From Megachile rotundata (lineage: Eukaryota > Arthropoda > Insecta > Hymenoptera > Megachilidae): DNA of 64,000 bases. Positions 44,364-57,664 of the stretch are shown here, piece by piece. Under the pieces are notes generated by a model, which was given only the letters and a program-made list of their open reading frames with translations, did no database searches and had not been told where the DNA came from. The translations under genes were made by a program, and so were the position numbers. Position 1 is the first letter of the stretch. The number at the start of each line of letters is the position of its first letter. The DNA lies in NCBI RefSeq assembly GCF_050947335.1, contig NW_027473315.1:4092001-4156000 (forward strand), in the 5' to 3' direction.

Positions 44364-47300
44364 TGATTGTATGATTGTGATTGTATGATTGTGATTGTAT
44401 GATTATGATTGTATGATTGTGATTGTATGATTGTGATTGTATGATTGTGATTGTATGATTGTGATTGTATGATTGTGATAGTATGATTGTGATTGTATGA
44501 TTGTGATTGTATGACTGTGATTGTATGATTGTGATTGTATGATTGTGACTGTATGATTGTGATTGTATGATTGTGAAAGTATGATTGTGATGGTATGATT
44601 GTGATTGTATGATTGTGATTGTATGATTGTGATTGTATGGTTGTGATTGTATGAGTGTGATTGTCTGATTGTGGTTGTGCGATTGTGATTGTGCGATTGT
44701 GATTGTACGATTGTTATTGAATGATTGTGATTGTATGATTCTGATTGTATGATTGTGATTGCATGATTGTGATTGTATGATTGTGATTGCATGATTTTGA
44801 ATGTATGATTGTGCTTGTATTATTGTGATTGTATGATTGTGATTGTATGATTGTGATTGTATGATTGTGATTGTATGATTGTGATTGTATGATTGTGATT
44901 GTATGATTGTGATAGTATGATTGTGATTGTATGATTGTGATTGTATGATTGTGATTGTATGATTGTGATTGTATGATTGTGATTGTATGATTGTGATTGT
45001 ATGATTGTGATTGTATGATTGTGATTGTATGATTGTATTTGGGAGATTGTATTTGGGAGATTGTATTTGGGAGATTGTATTTGGGAGATTGTAATTGTAT
45101 GATTGCGATTGTATGATTGTGATTGTATGATTGCGATTGTATGATTGTGATTGTATGATTGTGATGTATGAATGTAATTGTATGATTATGATTGTATGAT
45201 TGTGATTGTATGATTGTGATTGTATGATTGTATTTGGGAGATTGTATTTGGGAGATTGTATTTGGGAGATTGCAATTGTATGATTGCGATTGTATGATTG
45301 TGATTGTATGATTGCGATTGTATGATTGTGATTGTATGATTGTGATGTATGATTGTAATTGTATGATTATGATTGTATGATTGTGATTGTATGATTGAGA
45401 TTGTATGATTGAGATTGTATGATTGTGATTGTATGAGTGCGATTGTATGATTGTGATTGTATGATTGTGATTGTATGATTGTGATAGTATGATTGTGATT
45501 GTATGATTGTGATTGTATGACTGTGATTGTATGATTGTGATTGTATGATTGTGATAGTATGATTGTGAAAGTATGATTGTGATTGTATGATTGTGATTGT
45601 ATGATTGTGATTGTATGATTGTGATTGTATGATTGTGATTGTATGATTGTGATTGTATAATTGTGATTGTCTGATTGTGGTCGTGCGATTGTGATTGTAC
45701 GATTGTGATTGTACGATTGTGATAGTATGATTGTGATTGTATGATTGTGATTGTATGATTGCGATTGTATGATTGTGATTGTATGATTGTGATTGTATGA
45801 TTGTGATTGTATGATTGTGATTGTATGAGTGTGATTGTCTGATTGTGGTTGTGCGATTGTGATTGTACGATTGTGAATGTACGATTGTGATTGTATGATT
45901 GTGATTGTATGAATATGATTGTATGATTGTGATTGCATGATTGTGATTGTATGATTGTGATTGTATGGTTGAGATTGTATGATTGTGATTGTATGCTTGC
46001 CTTTGTATGATTGTGATTGTATGATTGTGATTGTATGATTGTGATTGTATGATTGTAATTGTATGATTGTGATAGTATGATTGTGATTGTATGATTGTGA
46101 TTGTATGACTGTGATTGTATGATTGTGATTGTATGATTGTGATTGTATGATTGTGAAAGTATGATTGTGATGGTATGATTGTGATTGTATGATTGTGATT
46201 GTATGATTGTGATTGTATGAGCGTGATTGTCTGATTGTGGTTGTGCGATTGTGATTGTACGATTGTGATTGTACGATTGTTGTTGAATGATTGTGATTGT
46301 ATGATTCTGATTGTATGATTGTGATTGCATGATTGTGATTGTATGATTGTGATTGCATGATTTTGAATGTATGATTGTTATTGAATGATTGTGATTGTAT
46401 GATTCTGATTGTATGATTGTGATTGCATGATTGTGATTGTATGATTGTGATTGTATGATTGTGATGTATGATTGTAATTGTATGATTATGATTGTATGAT
46501 TGTGATTGTATGATTGTGATTGTATGATTGCGATTGTATGATTGTGATTGTATGATTGCGATTGTATGATTGTGATTGTATGATTGTGATGTATGATTGT
46601 AATTGTATGATTATGATTGTATGTTTGTGATTGTATGATTGAGATTGTATGATTGAGATTGTATGATTGTGATTGTATGAGTGTGATTGTATGATTGTGA
46701 TTGTATGATTGTGATTGTATGATTGTGATAGTATGATTGTGATTGTATGATTGTGATTGTATGACTGTGATTGTATGATTGTGATTGTATGATTGTGATA
46801 GTATGATTGTGAAAGTATGATTGTGATTGTATGATTGTGATTGTATGATTGTGATTGTATGATTGTGATTGTATGATTGTGATTGTATAATTGTGATTGT
46901 CTGATTGTGGTTGTGCGATTGTGATTGTACGATTGTGATTGTACGATTGTGATTGTACGATTGTGATAGTATGATTGTGATTGTATGATTGTGATTGTAT
47001 GATTGCGATTGTATGATTGTGATTGTATGATTGTGATTGTATGATTGTGATTGTATGATTGTGATTGTATGAGTGTGATTGTCTGATTGTGGTTGTGCGA
47101 TTGTGATTGTACGATTGTGAATGTACGATTGTGATTGTATGATTGTGATTGTATGAATATGATTGTATGATTGTGATTGCATGATTGTGATTGTATGATT
47201 GTGATTGTATGGTTGAGATTGTATGATTGTGATTGTATGCTTGCCTTTGTATGATTGTGATTGTATGATTGTGATTGTATGATTGTGATTGTATGATTGT

Positions 47301-47955
47301 GATTGTATGATTGTGATAGTATGATTGTGATTGTATGATTGTGATTGTATGACTGTGATTGTATGATTGTGATTGTATGATTGTGATTGTATGATTGTGA
47401 AAGTATGATTGTGATGGTATGATTGTGATTGTATGATTGTGATTGTATGATTGTGATTGTATGAGTGTGATTGTCTGATTGTGGTTGTGCGATTGTGATT
47501 GTACGATTGTGATTGTACGATTGTTATTGAATGATTGTGATTGTGTGATTCTGATTGTATGATTGTGATTGCATGATTGTGATTGTATGATTGTGATTGC
47601 ATGATTTTGAATGTATGATTGTTATTGAATGATTGTGATTGTATGATTCTGATTGTATGATTGTGATTGCATGATTGTGATTGTATGATTGTGATTGTAT
47701 GATTGTGATGTATGATTGTAATTGTATGATTATGATTGTATGATTGTGATTGTATGATTGTGATTGTATGATTGTGATTGTATGATTGCGATTGTATGAT
47801 TGTGATTGTATGATTGTGATGTATGATTGTAATTGTATGATTATGATTCTATGATTTTGATTGTATGATTGAGATTGTATGATTGTGATTGTATGATTGC
47901 GATTGTATGATTGTGATTGTATGATTGTGATTGTATGATTGTGATTGTATGAGTG
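44364..47955. repeat. 3,592-bp tandem duplication, right copy
   Basis: Right copy of the exact duplication. The shared sequence continues another 41 bp, to 47996, before the copies part (A at 44405 against G at 47997). The crossover point therefore lies in 44,364-44,404, a run of canonical 14-mers that joins a GAGTGTG unit to a GATTATG unit. Q1 and what can be seen of Q3 have this segment once. Confidence 0.92.
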
Positions 47956-50900
47956 TGATTGTATGATTGTGATTGTATGATTGTGATTGTATGATTGTGA
48001 AAGTATGATTGTGATTGTATGATTGCGATTGTATGATTGTGATTGTATGATTGTGATGTATGATTCTATTTGTATGATTATGACTGTATGATTGTGATTG
48101 TATGATTGTGATTGTATGAGTGTGATTGTCTGTTTGTGGTTGTGCGATTGTGATTGTACGATTGTGAATGTACGATTGTGATTGTATGATTGTGATTGTA
48201 TGAATATGATTGTATGATTGTGATTGCATGATTGTGATTGTATGATTGTGATTGTATGGTTGAGATTGTATGATTGTGATTGTATGCTTGCCTTTGTATG
48301 ATTGTGATTGTATGATTGTGATTGTATGATTGTGATTGTATGATTGTGATTGTATGATTGTGATAGTATGATTGTGATTGTATGATTGTGATTGTATGAC
48401 TGTGATTGTATGATTGTGATTGTATGATTGTGATTGTATGATTGTGAAAGTATGATTGTGATGGTATGATTGTGGTTGTATGATTGTGATTGTATGATTG
48501 TGATTGTATGAGTGTTATTGTCTGATTGTGGTTGTGCGATTGTGATTATACGATTGTGATTGTACGATTGTTATTGAATGATTGTGATTGTATGATTCTG
48601 ATTGTATGATTGTGAGTGCATGATTGTGATTGTATGATTGTGATTGCATGATTTTGAATGTATGATTGTTATTGAATGATTGTGATTGTATGATTCTGAT
48701 TGTATGATTGTGATTGCATGATTGTGATTGTAGGATTGTGATTGTATGATTGTGATGAATGATTGTAATTGTATGATTATGATTGTATGATTGTGATTGT
48801 ATGATTGTGATTGTATGATTGCGATTGTATGATTGTGATTGTATGATTGTGATGTATGATTGTAATTGTATGATTGTGATTGTATGATTGTGATTGTATG
48901 ATTGTGATTGTATGATTGTGTTTGTATGATTGTGATAGTATGATTGTGATTGTATGATTGTGATTGTATGATTGTGATTGTATGATTGTGGTTGTATGAT
49001 TGTGATTGTATGATTGTGATTGTATGATTGTATTTGGGAGATTGTATTTGGGAGATTGTATTTGGGAGATTGTATTTGGGAGATTGTAATTGTATGATTG
49101 CGATTGTATGATTGTGATTGTATGATTGCGATTGTATGATTGTGATTGTATGATTGTGATGTATGATTGTAATTGTGTGATTATGATTGTATGATTGTGA
49201 TTGTATGATTGTGATTGTATGATTGCGATTGTATGATTGTGATTGTATGATTGTGATGTATGATTGTAATTGTATGATTATGATTGTATGATTGTGATTG
49301 TATGATAGTGATTGTATGATTGCGATTGTATGATTGTGATTGTATGATTGTGATTGTATGATTGTGATTGTATGAGTGTGATTGTATGATTGTGATTGTA
49401 TGATTGTGATTGTATGATTGTGAAAGTATGATTGTGATTGTATGATTGCGATTGTATGATTCTGATTGTATGATTGTGATGTATGATTCTATTTGTATGA
49501 TTATGATTGTATGATTGTGATTGTATGATTGAGATTGTATGATTGTGATTGTATGCTTGCGATTGTATGATTGTGATTGTATGATATTGATTGTATGATT
49601 GTGATTGTATGATTGTGATTGTATGATTATGATTGTATGATTGTGATTGTATGATTGTGATTGTATGATTGTGATTGTATGATTGTGATTGTATGATTGT
49701 GATAGTATGATTGTGATTGTATGATTGTGATTGTATGACTGTGATTGTATGATTGTGATTGTATGATTGTGATTGTATGATTGTGATTGTATGTTTGTGA
49801 AAGTATGATTGTGATGGTATGATTGTGATTGTATGATTGTGATTGTATGGTTGTGATTGTATGAGTGTGATTGTCTGATTGTGGTTGTGCGATTGTGATT
49901 GTGCGATTGTGATTGTACGATTGTTATTGAATGATTGTGATTGTATGATTCTGATTGTATGATTGTGATTGCATGATTGTGATTGTATGATTGTGATTGC
50001 ATGATTTTGAATGTATGATTGTGCTTGTATTATTGTGATTGTATGATTGTGATTGTATGATTGTGATTGTATGATTGTGATTGTATGATTGTGATTGTAT
50101 GATTGTGATTGTATGATTGTGATTGTATGATTGTGATTGTATGATTGTGATTGTATGATTGTGATATTATGATTGTGATTGTATGATTGTGATTGTATGA
50201 TTGTGATTGTATGATTGTGATTGTATGATTGTGATTGTATGATTGTGATTGTATGATTGTGATTGTATGATTGTGATTGTATGATTGTGATTGCATGATT
50301 GTATTTGGGAGATTGTATTTGGGAGATTGTATTTGGGAGATTGTATTTGGGAGATTGTAATTGTATGATTGCGATTGTATGATTGTGATTGTATGATTGC
50401 GATTGTATGATTGTGATTGTATGATTGTGATGTATGAATGTAATTGTATGACTATGATTTTATGATTGTGATTGTATGATTGTGATTGTATGATTGTATT
50501 TGGGAGATTGTATTTGGGAGATTGTATTTGGGAGATTGCAATTGTATGATTGCGATTGTATGATTGTGATTGTATGATTGCGATTGTATGATTGTGATTG
50601 TATGATTATGATGTATGATTGTAATTGTATGATTATGATTGTATGATTGTGATTGTATGATTGAGATTGTATGATTGAGATTGTATGATTGTGATTGTAT
50701 GAGTGTGATTGTATGATTGTGATTGTATGATTGTGATTGTATGATTGTGATAGTATGATTGTGATTGTATGATTGTGATTGTATGACTGTGATTGTATGA
50801 TTGTGATTGTATGATTGTGATAGTATGATTGTGAAAGTATGATTGTGATTGTATGATTGTGATTGTATGATTGTGATTGTATGATTGTGATTGTATGATT

Positions 50901-51295
50901 GTGATTGTATGATTGTGATTGTATAATTGTGATTGTCTGATTGTGGTTGTGCGATTGTGATTGTACGATTGTGATTGTACGATTGTGATAGTATGATTGT
51001 GATTGTATGATTGCGATTGTATGATTGTGATTGTATGATTGTGATTGTATGATTGTGATTGTATGTTTGTGATTGTATGAGTGTGATTGTCTGATTGTGG
51101 TTGTGCGATTGTGATTGTACGATTGTGAATGTACGATTGTGATTGTATGATTGTGATTGTATGAATATGATTGTATGATTGTGATTGCATGATTGTGATT
51201 GTATGATTGTGATTGTATGGTTGAGATTGTGTGATTGTGATTGTATGCTTGCCTTTGTATGATTGTGATTGTATGATTGTGATTGTATGATTGTG

Positions 51296-53629
51296 ATTGT
51301 ATGATTGTGATTGTATGATTGTGATAGTATGATTGTGATTGTATGATTGTGATTGTATGACTGTGATTGTATGATTGTGATTGTATGATTGTGATTGTAT
51401 GATTGTGAAAGTATGATTGTGATGGTATGATTGTGATTATATGATTGTGATTGTATGATTGTGATTGTATGAGTGTGATTGTCTGATTGTGGTTGTGCGA
51501 TTGTGATTGTACGATTGTGATTGTACGATTGTTATTGAATGATTGTGATTGTATGATTCTGATTGTATGATTGTGATTGCATGATTGTGATTGTATGATT
51601 GTGATTGCATGATTGTGATTGTATGATTGTGATTGTATGATTGTGATGTATGATTGTAATTGTATGATTATGATTGTATGATTGTGATTGTATGATTGTG
51701 ATTGTATGATTGCGATTGTATGATTGTGATTGTATGATTGTGATGTATGATTGTAATTGTATGATTATGATTCTATGATTGTGATTGTATGATTGAGATT
51801 GTATGATTGTGATTGTATGATTGCGATTGTATGATTGTGATTGTATGATTGTGATTGTATGATTGTGATTGTATGAGTGTGATTGTATGATTGTGATTGT
51901 ATGATTGTGATTGTATGATTGTGAAAGTATGATTGTGATTGTATGATTGCGATTGTATGATTGTGATTGTGTGATTGTGATGTATGATTCTATTTGTATG
52001 ATTATGATTGTATGATTGTGATTGTATGGTTGTGATTGTATGAGTGTGATTGTCTGATTGTGGTTGTGCGATTGTGATTGTGCGATTGTGATTGTACGAT
52101 TGTTATTGAATGATTGTGATTGTATGATTCTGATTGTATGATTGTGATTGCGTGATTGTGATTGTATGATTGTGATTGCATGATTTTGAATGTATGATTG
52201 TGATTGTATGATTGTGATTGTATGATTGTGATTGTATGATTGTGATTGTATGATTGTGATTGTATGATTGTGATTGTATGATTGTGATTGTATGATTGTG
52301 ATAGTATGATTGTGATTGTATGATTGTGATTGTATGATTGTGATTGTATGATTGTGATTGTATGATTGTATTTGGGAGATTGTATTTGGGAGATTGTAAT
52401 TGTATGATTGCGATTGTATGATTGTGATTGTATGATTGTGATTCTTTGATTGTGATTCTTTGATTGTGATTGTATGATTGTGATTGTATGATTGTGATTG
52501 TATGATTGTGATGTATGATTGTAATTGTATGATTATGATTGTATGATTGTGATTGTATGATTATGATTGTATGATCGTGATTGTATGATTGCGATTGTAT
52601 GATTGTGATTGTATGATTATGATTCTATTTTTGTGATTGCATGATTGTGATTGTATGATTGTGATTGTATGATTGTGATTGTATGATTGCGATTGTATGA
52701 ATTCGATTGTATGATTGTGATTATATGATTGTGATTGTATGATTGTGATTGTATGATTGTGATTGTATGATTGTGATTGTATGATTGTGATTGTATGATT
52801 GTATTTGGGAGATTGTATTTGGGAGATTGTAATTGTGTGATTGCGATTGTATGATTGTGATTGTATGCTTGCGATTGTATGATTGCGATTGTATGATTGT
52901 GATTGCATGATTGTGATTGTATGATTGTGATTGTATGATTGTGATTGTATGATTGTGATTGTATGATTGTGATTGTATGATCGTGATTGTATGATTGTGA
53001 TTGTATGATTGTGATTGTATGATTGTGATTGCATGGTTGTGATTGTATGATTGTGATTGCATAATTTTGAATGTATGATTGTGATTGTATGATTGTGATT
53101 GCATGATTGTGATTGTATGATTGTGATTGCATGATTTTGAATGTATGATTGTGATTGTATGATTGTGATTGTATGATTCTGATTGTATGATTATGATTGT
53201 ATGATTGTGATTGCATGATTGTGATTGTATGATTGTGATTGCATGATGTTGAATGTATGATTGTGATTGCATGATTGTGATTGTATGATTGTGATTGTAT
53301 GATTGTGATAGTATGATTGTGATTGTATGATTGTGATTGTATGATTGTGATTGTATGATTATGATTGTATGATTGTGATTGTATGATTGTATTTGGGAGA
53401 TTGTATTTGGGAGATTGTATTTGGGAGATTGTAATTGTATGATTGCGATTGTATGATTGTGATTGTATGATTGCGATTGTATGAATTCGATTGTATGATT
53501 GTGATTATATGATTGTGATTGTATGATTCTGATTGTATGATTGTGATTGCATGATTGTGATTGTATGATTGTGATTGCATGATTTTGAATGTATGATTGT
53601 GATTGTATGATTGTGATTGTATGATTGTA
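51296..53629. repeat. 2,334-bp tandem duplication, left copy
   Basis: This spans the end of Q2 and the first part of C2. It aligns with 53,630-55,963 at offset 2,334. The first mismatch on the left side is 51295 (G) against 53629 (A). Inside, I saw one difference: 51439 is A (GATTATATG) where 53773 is G. C1 in the previous mega-repeat has the segment once. Confidence 0.88.
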
Positions 53630-56600
53630 ATTGTATGATTGTGATTGTATGATTGTGATAGTATGATTGTGATTGTATGATTGTGATTGTATGACTGTGA
53701 TTGTATGATTGTGATTGTATGATTGTGATTGTATGATTGTGAAAGTATGATTGTGATGGTATGATTGTGATTGTATGATTGTGATTGTATGATTGTGATT
53801 GTATGAGTGTGATTGTCTGATTGTGGTTGTGCGATTGTGATTGTACGATTGTGATTGTACGATTGTTATTGAATGATTGTGATTGTATGATTCTGATTGT
53901 ATGATTGTGATTGCATGATTGTGATTGTATGATTGTGATTGCATGATTGTGATTGTATGATTGTGATTGTATGATTGTGATGTATGATTGTAATTGTATG
54001 ATTATGATTGTATGATTGTGATTGTATGATTGTGATTGTATGATTGCGATTGTATGATTGTGATTGTATGATTGTGATGTATGATTGTAATTGTATGATT
54101 ATGATTCTATGATTGTGATTGTATGATTGAGATTGTATGATTGTGATTGTATGATTGCGATTGTATGATTGTGATTGTATGATTGTGATTGTATGATTGT
54201 GATTGTATGAGTGTGATTGTATGATTGTGATTGTATGATTGTGATTGTATGATTGTGAAAGTATGATTGTGATTGTATGATTGCGATTGTATGATTGTGA
54301 TTGTGTGATTGTGATGTATGATTCTATTTGTATGATTATGATTGTATGATTGTGATTGTATGGTTGTGATTGTATGAGTGTGATTGTCTGATTGTGGTTG
54401 TGCGATTGTGATTGTGCGATTGTGATTGTACGATTGTTATTGAATGATTGTGATTGTATGATTCTGATTGTATGATTGTGATTGCGTGATTGTGATTGTA
54501 TGATTGTGATTGCATGATTTTGAATGTATGATTGTGATTGTATGATTGTGATTGTATGATTGTGATTGTATGATTGTGATTGTATGATTGTGATTGTATG
54601 ATTGTGATTGTATGATTGTGATTGTATGATTGTGATAGTATGATTGTGATTGTATGATTGTGATTGTATGATTGTGATTGTATGATTGTGATTGTATGAT
54701 TGTATTTGGGAGATTGTATTTGGGAGATTGTAATTGTATGATTGCGATTGTATGATTGTGATTGTATGATTGTGATTCTTTGATTGTGATTCTTTGATTG
54801 TGATTGTATGATTGTGATTGTATGATTGTGATTGTATGATTGTGATGTATGATTGTAATTGTATGATTATGATTGTATGATTGTGATTGTATGATTATGA
54901 TTGTATGATCGTGATTGTATGATTGCGATTGTATGATTGTGATTGTATGATTATGATTCTATTTTTGTGATTGCATGATTGTGATTGTATGATTGTGATT
55001 GTATGATTGTGATTGTATGATTGCGATTGTATGAATTCGATTGTATGATTGTGATTATATGATTGTGATTGTATGATTGTGATTGTATGATTGTGATTGT
55101 ATGATTGTGATTGTATGATTGTGATTGTATGATTGTATTTGGGAGATTGTATTTGGGAGATTGTAATTGTGTGATTGCGATTGTATGATTGTGATTGTAT
55201 GCTTGCGATTGTATGATTGCGATTGTATGATTGTGATTGCATGATTGTGATTGTATGATTGTGATTGTATGATTGTGATTGTATGATTGTGATTGTATGA
55301 TTGTGATTGTATGATCGTGATTGTATGATTGTGATTGTATGATTGTGATTGTATGATTGTGATTGCATGGTTGTGATTGTATGATTGTGATTGCATAATT
55401 TTGAATGTATGATTGTGATTGTATGATTGTGATTGCATGATTGTGATTGTATGATTGTGATTGCATGATTTTGAATGTATGATTGTGATTGTATGATTGT
55501 GATTGTATGATTCTGATTGTATGATTATGATTGTATGATTGTGATTGCATGATTGTGATTGTATGATTGTGATTGCATGATGTTGAATGTATGATTGTGA
55601 TTGCATGATTGTGATTGTATGATTGTGATTGTATGATTGTGATAGTATGATTGTGATTGTATGATTGTGATTGTATGATTGTGATTGTATGATTATGATT
55701 GTATGATTGTGATTGTATGATTGTATTTGGGAGATTGTATTTGGGAGATTGTATTTGGGAGATTGTAATTGTATGATTGCGATTGTATGATTGTGATTGT
55801 ATGATTGCGATTGTATGAATTCGATTGTATGATTGTGATTATATGATTGTGATTGTATGATTCTGATTGTATGATTGTGATTGCATGATTGTGATTGTAT
55901 GATTGTGATTGCATGATTTTGAATGTATGATTGTGATTGTATGATTGTGATTGTATGATTGTAATTGTATGATTGTGATTGTATGATTGTGATTGTATGA
56001 TTGTGATTGTATGATTGTGATTGTATGATTGTGATTGTATGATTGTGATAGTATGATTGTGATTGTATGATTGTGATTGTATGATTGTGATTGTATGATT
56101 GTGATTGTATGATTGTGATTGTATGATTGTGATTGTATGATTGTGATGTATGATTGTAATTGTATGATTATGATTGTATGATTGTGATTGTATGATTATG
56201 ATTGTATGATCGTGATTGTATGATCGCGATTGTATGATTGTGATTGTATGATTATGATTGTATTTTTGTGATTGCATGATTGTGATTGTATGATTGTGAT
56301 TGTATGATTGTGATTGTATGATTGTGATTGTATGATTGTGATTGTATGATTGTGATTGTATGATTGTCATTGTCTGATTGTGGTTGTGCGATTGTGATTG
56401 TACGATTGTTATTGAATGATTGTGATTGTATGATTCTGATTGTATGATTGTGATTGCATGATTGTGATTGTATGATTGTGATTGCATGATTTTGAATGTA
56501 CGATTGTGATTGTATGATTGTGATTGTATGATTGTGATTGTATGATTGTGATTGTATGATTGTGATTGTATGATTGTGATTGTATGATTGTGATTGTATG

Positions 56601-57664
56601 ATTGTGATTGTATGATTGTGATTGTATGATTGTGATTGTATGATTGTGATAGTATGATTGTGATTGTATGATTGTGATTGTATGATTGTGATTGTATGAT
56701 TGTGATTGTATGATTGTGATTGTATGATTGTGATTGTATGATTGTGATAGTATGATTGTGATTGTATGATTGTGATTGTATGATTGTGATTGTATGATTG
56801 TGATTGTATGATTGTATTTGGGAGATTGTATTTGGGAGATTGTAATTGTATGATTGCGATTGTATGATTGTGATTGTATGATTGTGATTCTTTGATTGTG
56901 ATTCTTTGATTGTGATTGTATGATTGTGATTGTATGATTGTGATTGTATGATTGTGATGTATGATTGTAATTGTATGATTATGATTGTATGATTGTGATT
57001 GTATGATTATGATTGTATGATCGTGATTGTATGATTGCGATTGTATGATTGTGATTGTATGATTATGATTCTATTTTTGTGATTGCATGATTGTGATTGT
57101 ATGATTGTGATTGTATGATTGTGATTGTATGATTGCGATTGTATGAATTCGATTGTATGATTGTGATTATATGATTGTGATTGTATGATTGTGATTGTAT
57201 GATTGTGATTGTATGATTGTGATTGTATGATTGTGATTGTATGATTGTATTTGGGAGATTGTATTTGGGAGATTGTAATTGTGTGATTGCGATTGTATGA
57301 TTGTGATTGTATGCTTGCGATTGTATGATTGCGATTGTATGATTGTGATTGCATGATTGTGATTGTATGATTGTGATTGTATGATTGTGATTGTATGATT
57401 GTGATTGTATGATTGTGATTGTATGATCGTGATTGTATGATTGTGATTGTATGATTGTGATTGTATGATTGTGATTGCATGGTTGTGATTGTATGATTGT
57501 GATTGCATAATTTTGAATGTATGATTGTGATTGTATGATTGTGATTGTATGATTGTGATTGTATGATTGCGATTGTATGAATTCGATTGTATGATTGTGA
57601 TTATATGATTGTGATTGTATGATTGTGATTGTATGATTGTGATTGTATGATTGTGATTGTATGA
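52181..57664. repeat. Block C2, second EcoRI-bearing segment
   Basis: C2 has three copies of the C-type HOR starting at 52,561, 54,895 and 57,007 (spacings 2,334 and 2,112) where C1 has two (spacing 2,098). EcoRI sites: 52699, 53483, 55033, 55817, 57145 and 57579 (first base of each). GGGAG clusters: 52368, 52801, 53389 (3 units), 54702, 55135, 55723 (3), 56814 and 57247; the rest have 2 units. Expected EcoRI spacings are 784, 1,550, 784, 1,328 and 434 bp; C1 gives 784, 1,314 and 434. Confidence 0.9.
53630..55963. repeat. 2,334-bp tandem duplication, right copy
   Basis: The right copy repeats EcoRI sites, GGGAG clusters and GATCGTG marks in order. Shared sequence extends 30 bp further, to 55993, so the junction lies in 53,630-53,659. 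The join fuses a C-type stretch (GTAATTG unit at 53,627) back to a Q-type stretch (GTGATAGTATG at 53,654), an order not seen in C1. Confidence 0.88.

Larger units (their letters stand above)
40001..52180. repeat. Block Q2 with a 3.6 kb tandem duplication
   Basis: Same order as Q1, with the 40.8-44.4 kb part present twice. GGGAG clusters: 40228 (2 units), 41443 (4), 41638 (3), 45035 (4), 45230 (3), 49030 (4), 50301 (4) and 50496 (3). GCTTGCCTTTG markers include 42403 and 45995. Offsets to Q1 change from 14,009 to 14,023 (one added unit), then by +3,592 at the duplication, then by -14 to 17,601. A private substitution near 50,165 reads GTGATATTATG where Q1 has GTGATAGTATG. Confidence 0.9.

Noticed and set aside
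41122..47602. Two 962-codon and many shorter - strand open frames as protein-coding genes
   Set aside because: They arise automatically from a stop-free repeat unit, have no unique N- or C-terminal domain, and end only where a variant unit happens to create a stop. All frames give the same peptide cycle. Start codons come from the GCATG or similar variant units, not from a gene context.
40772..47955. Treating the exact duplications as certain biology
   Set aside because: Identical multi-kilobase copies in a satellite can also be assembly errors. From the sequence alone I cannot separate the two, so they are reported as sequence facts with a read-based test.
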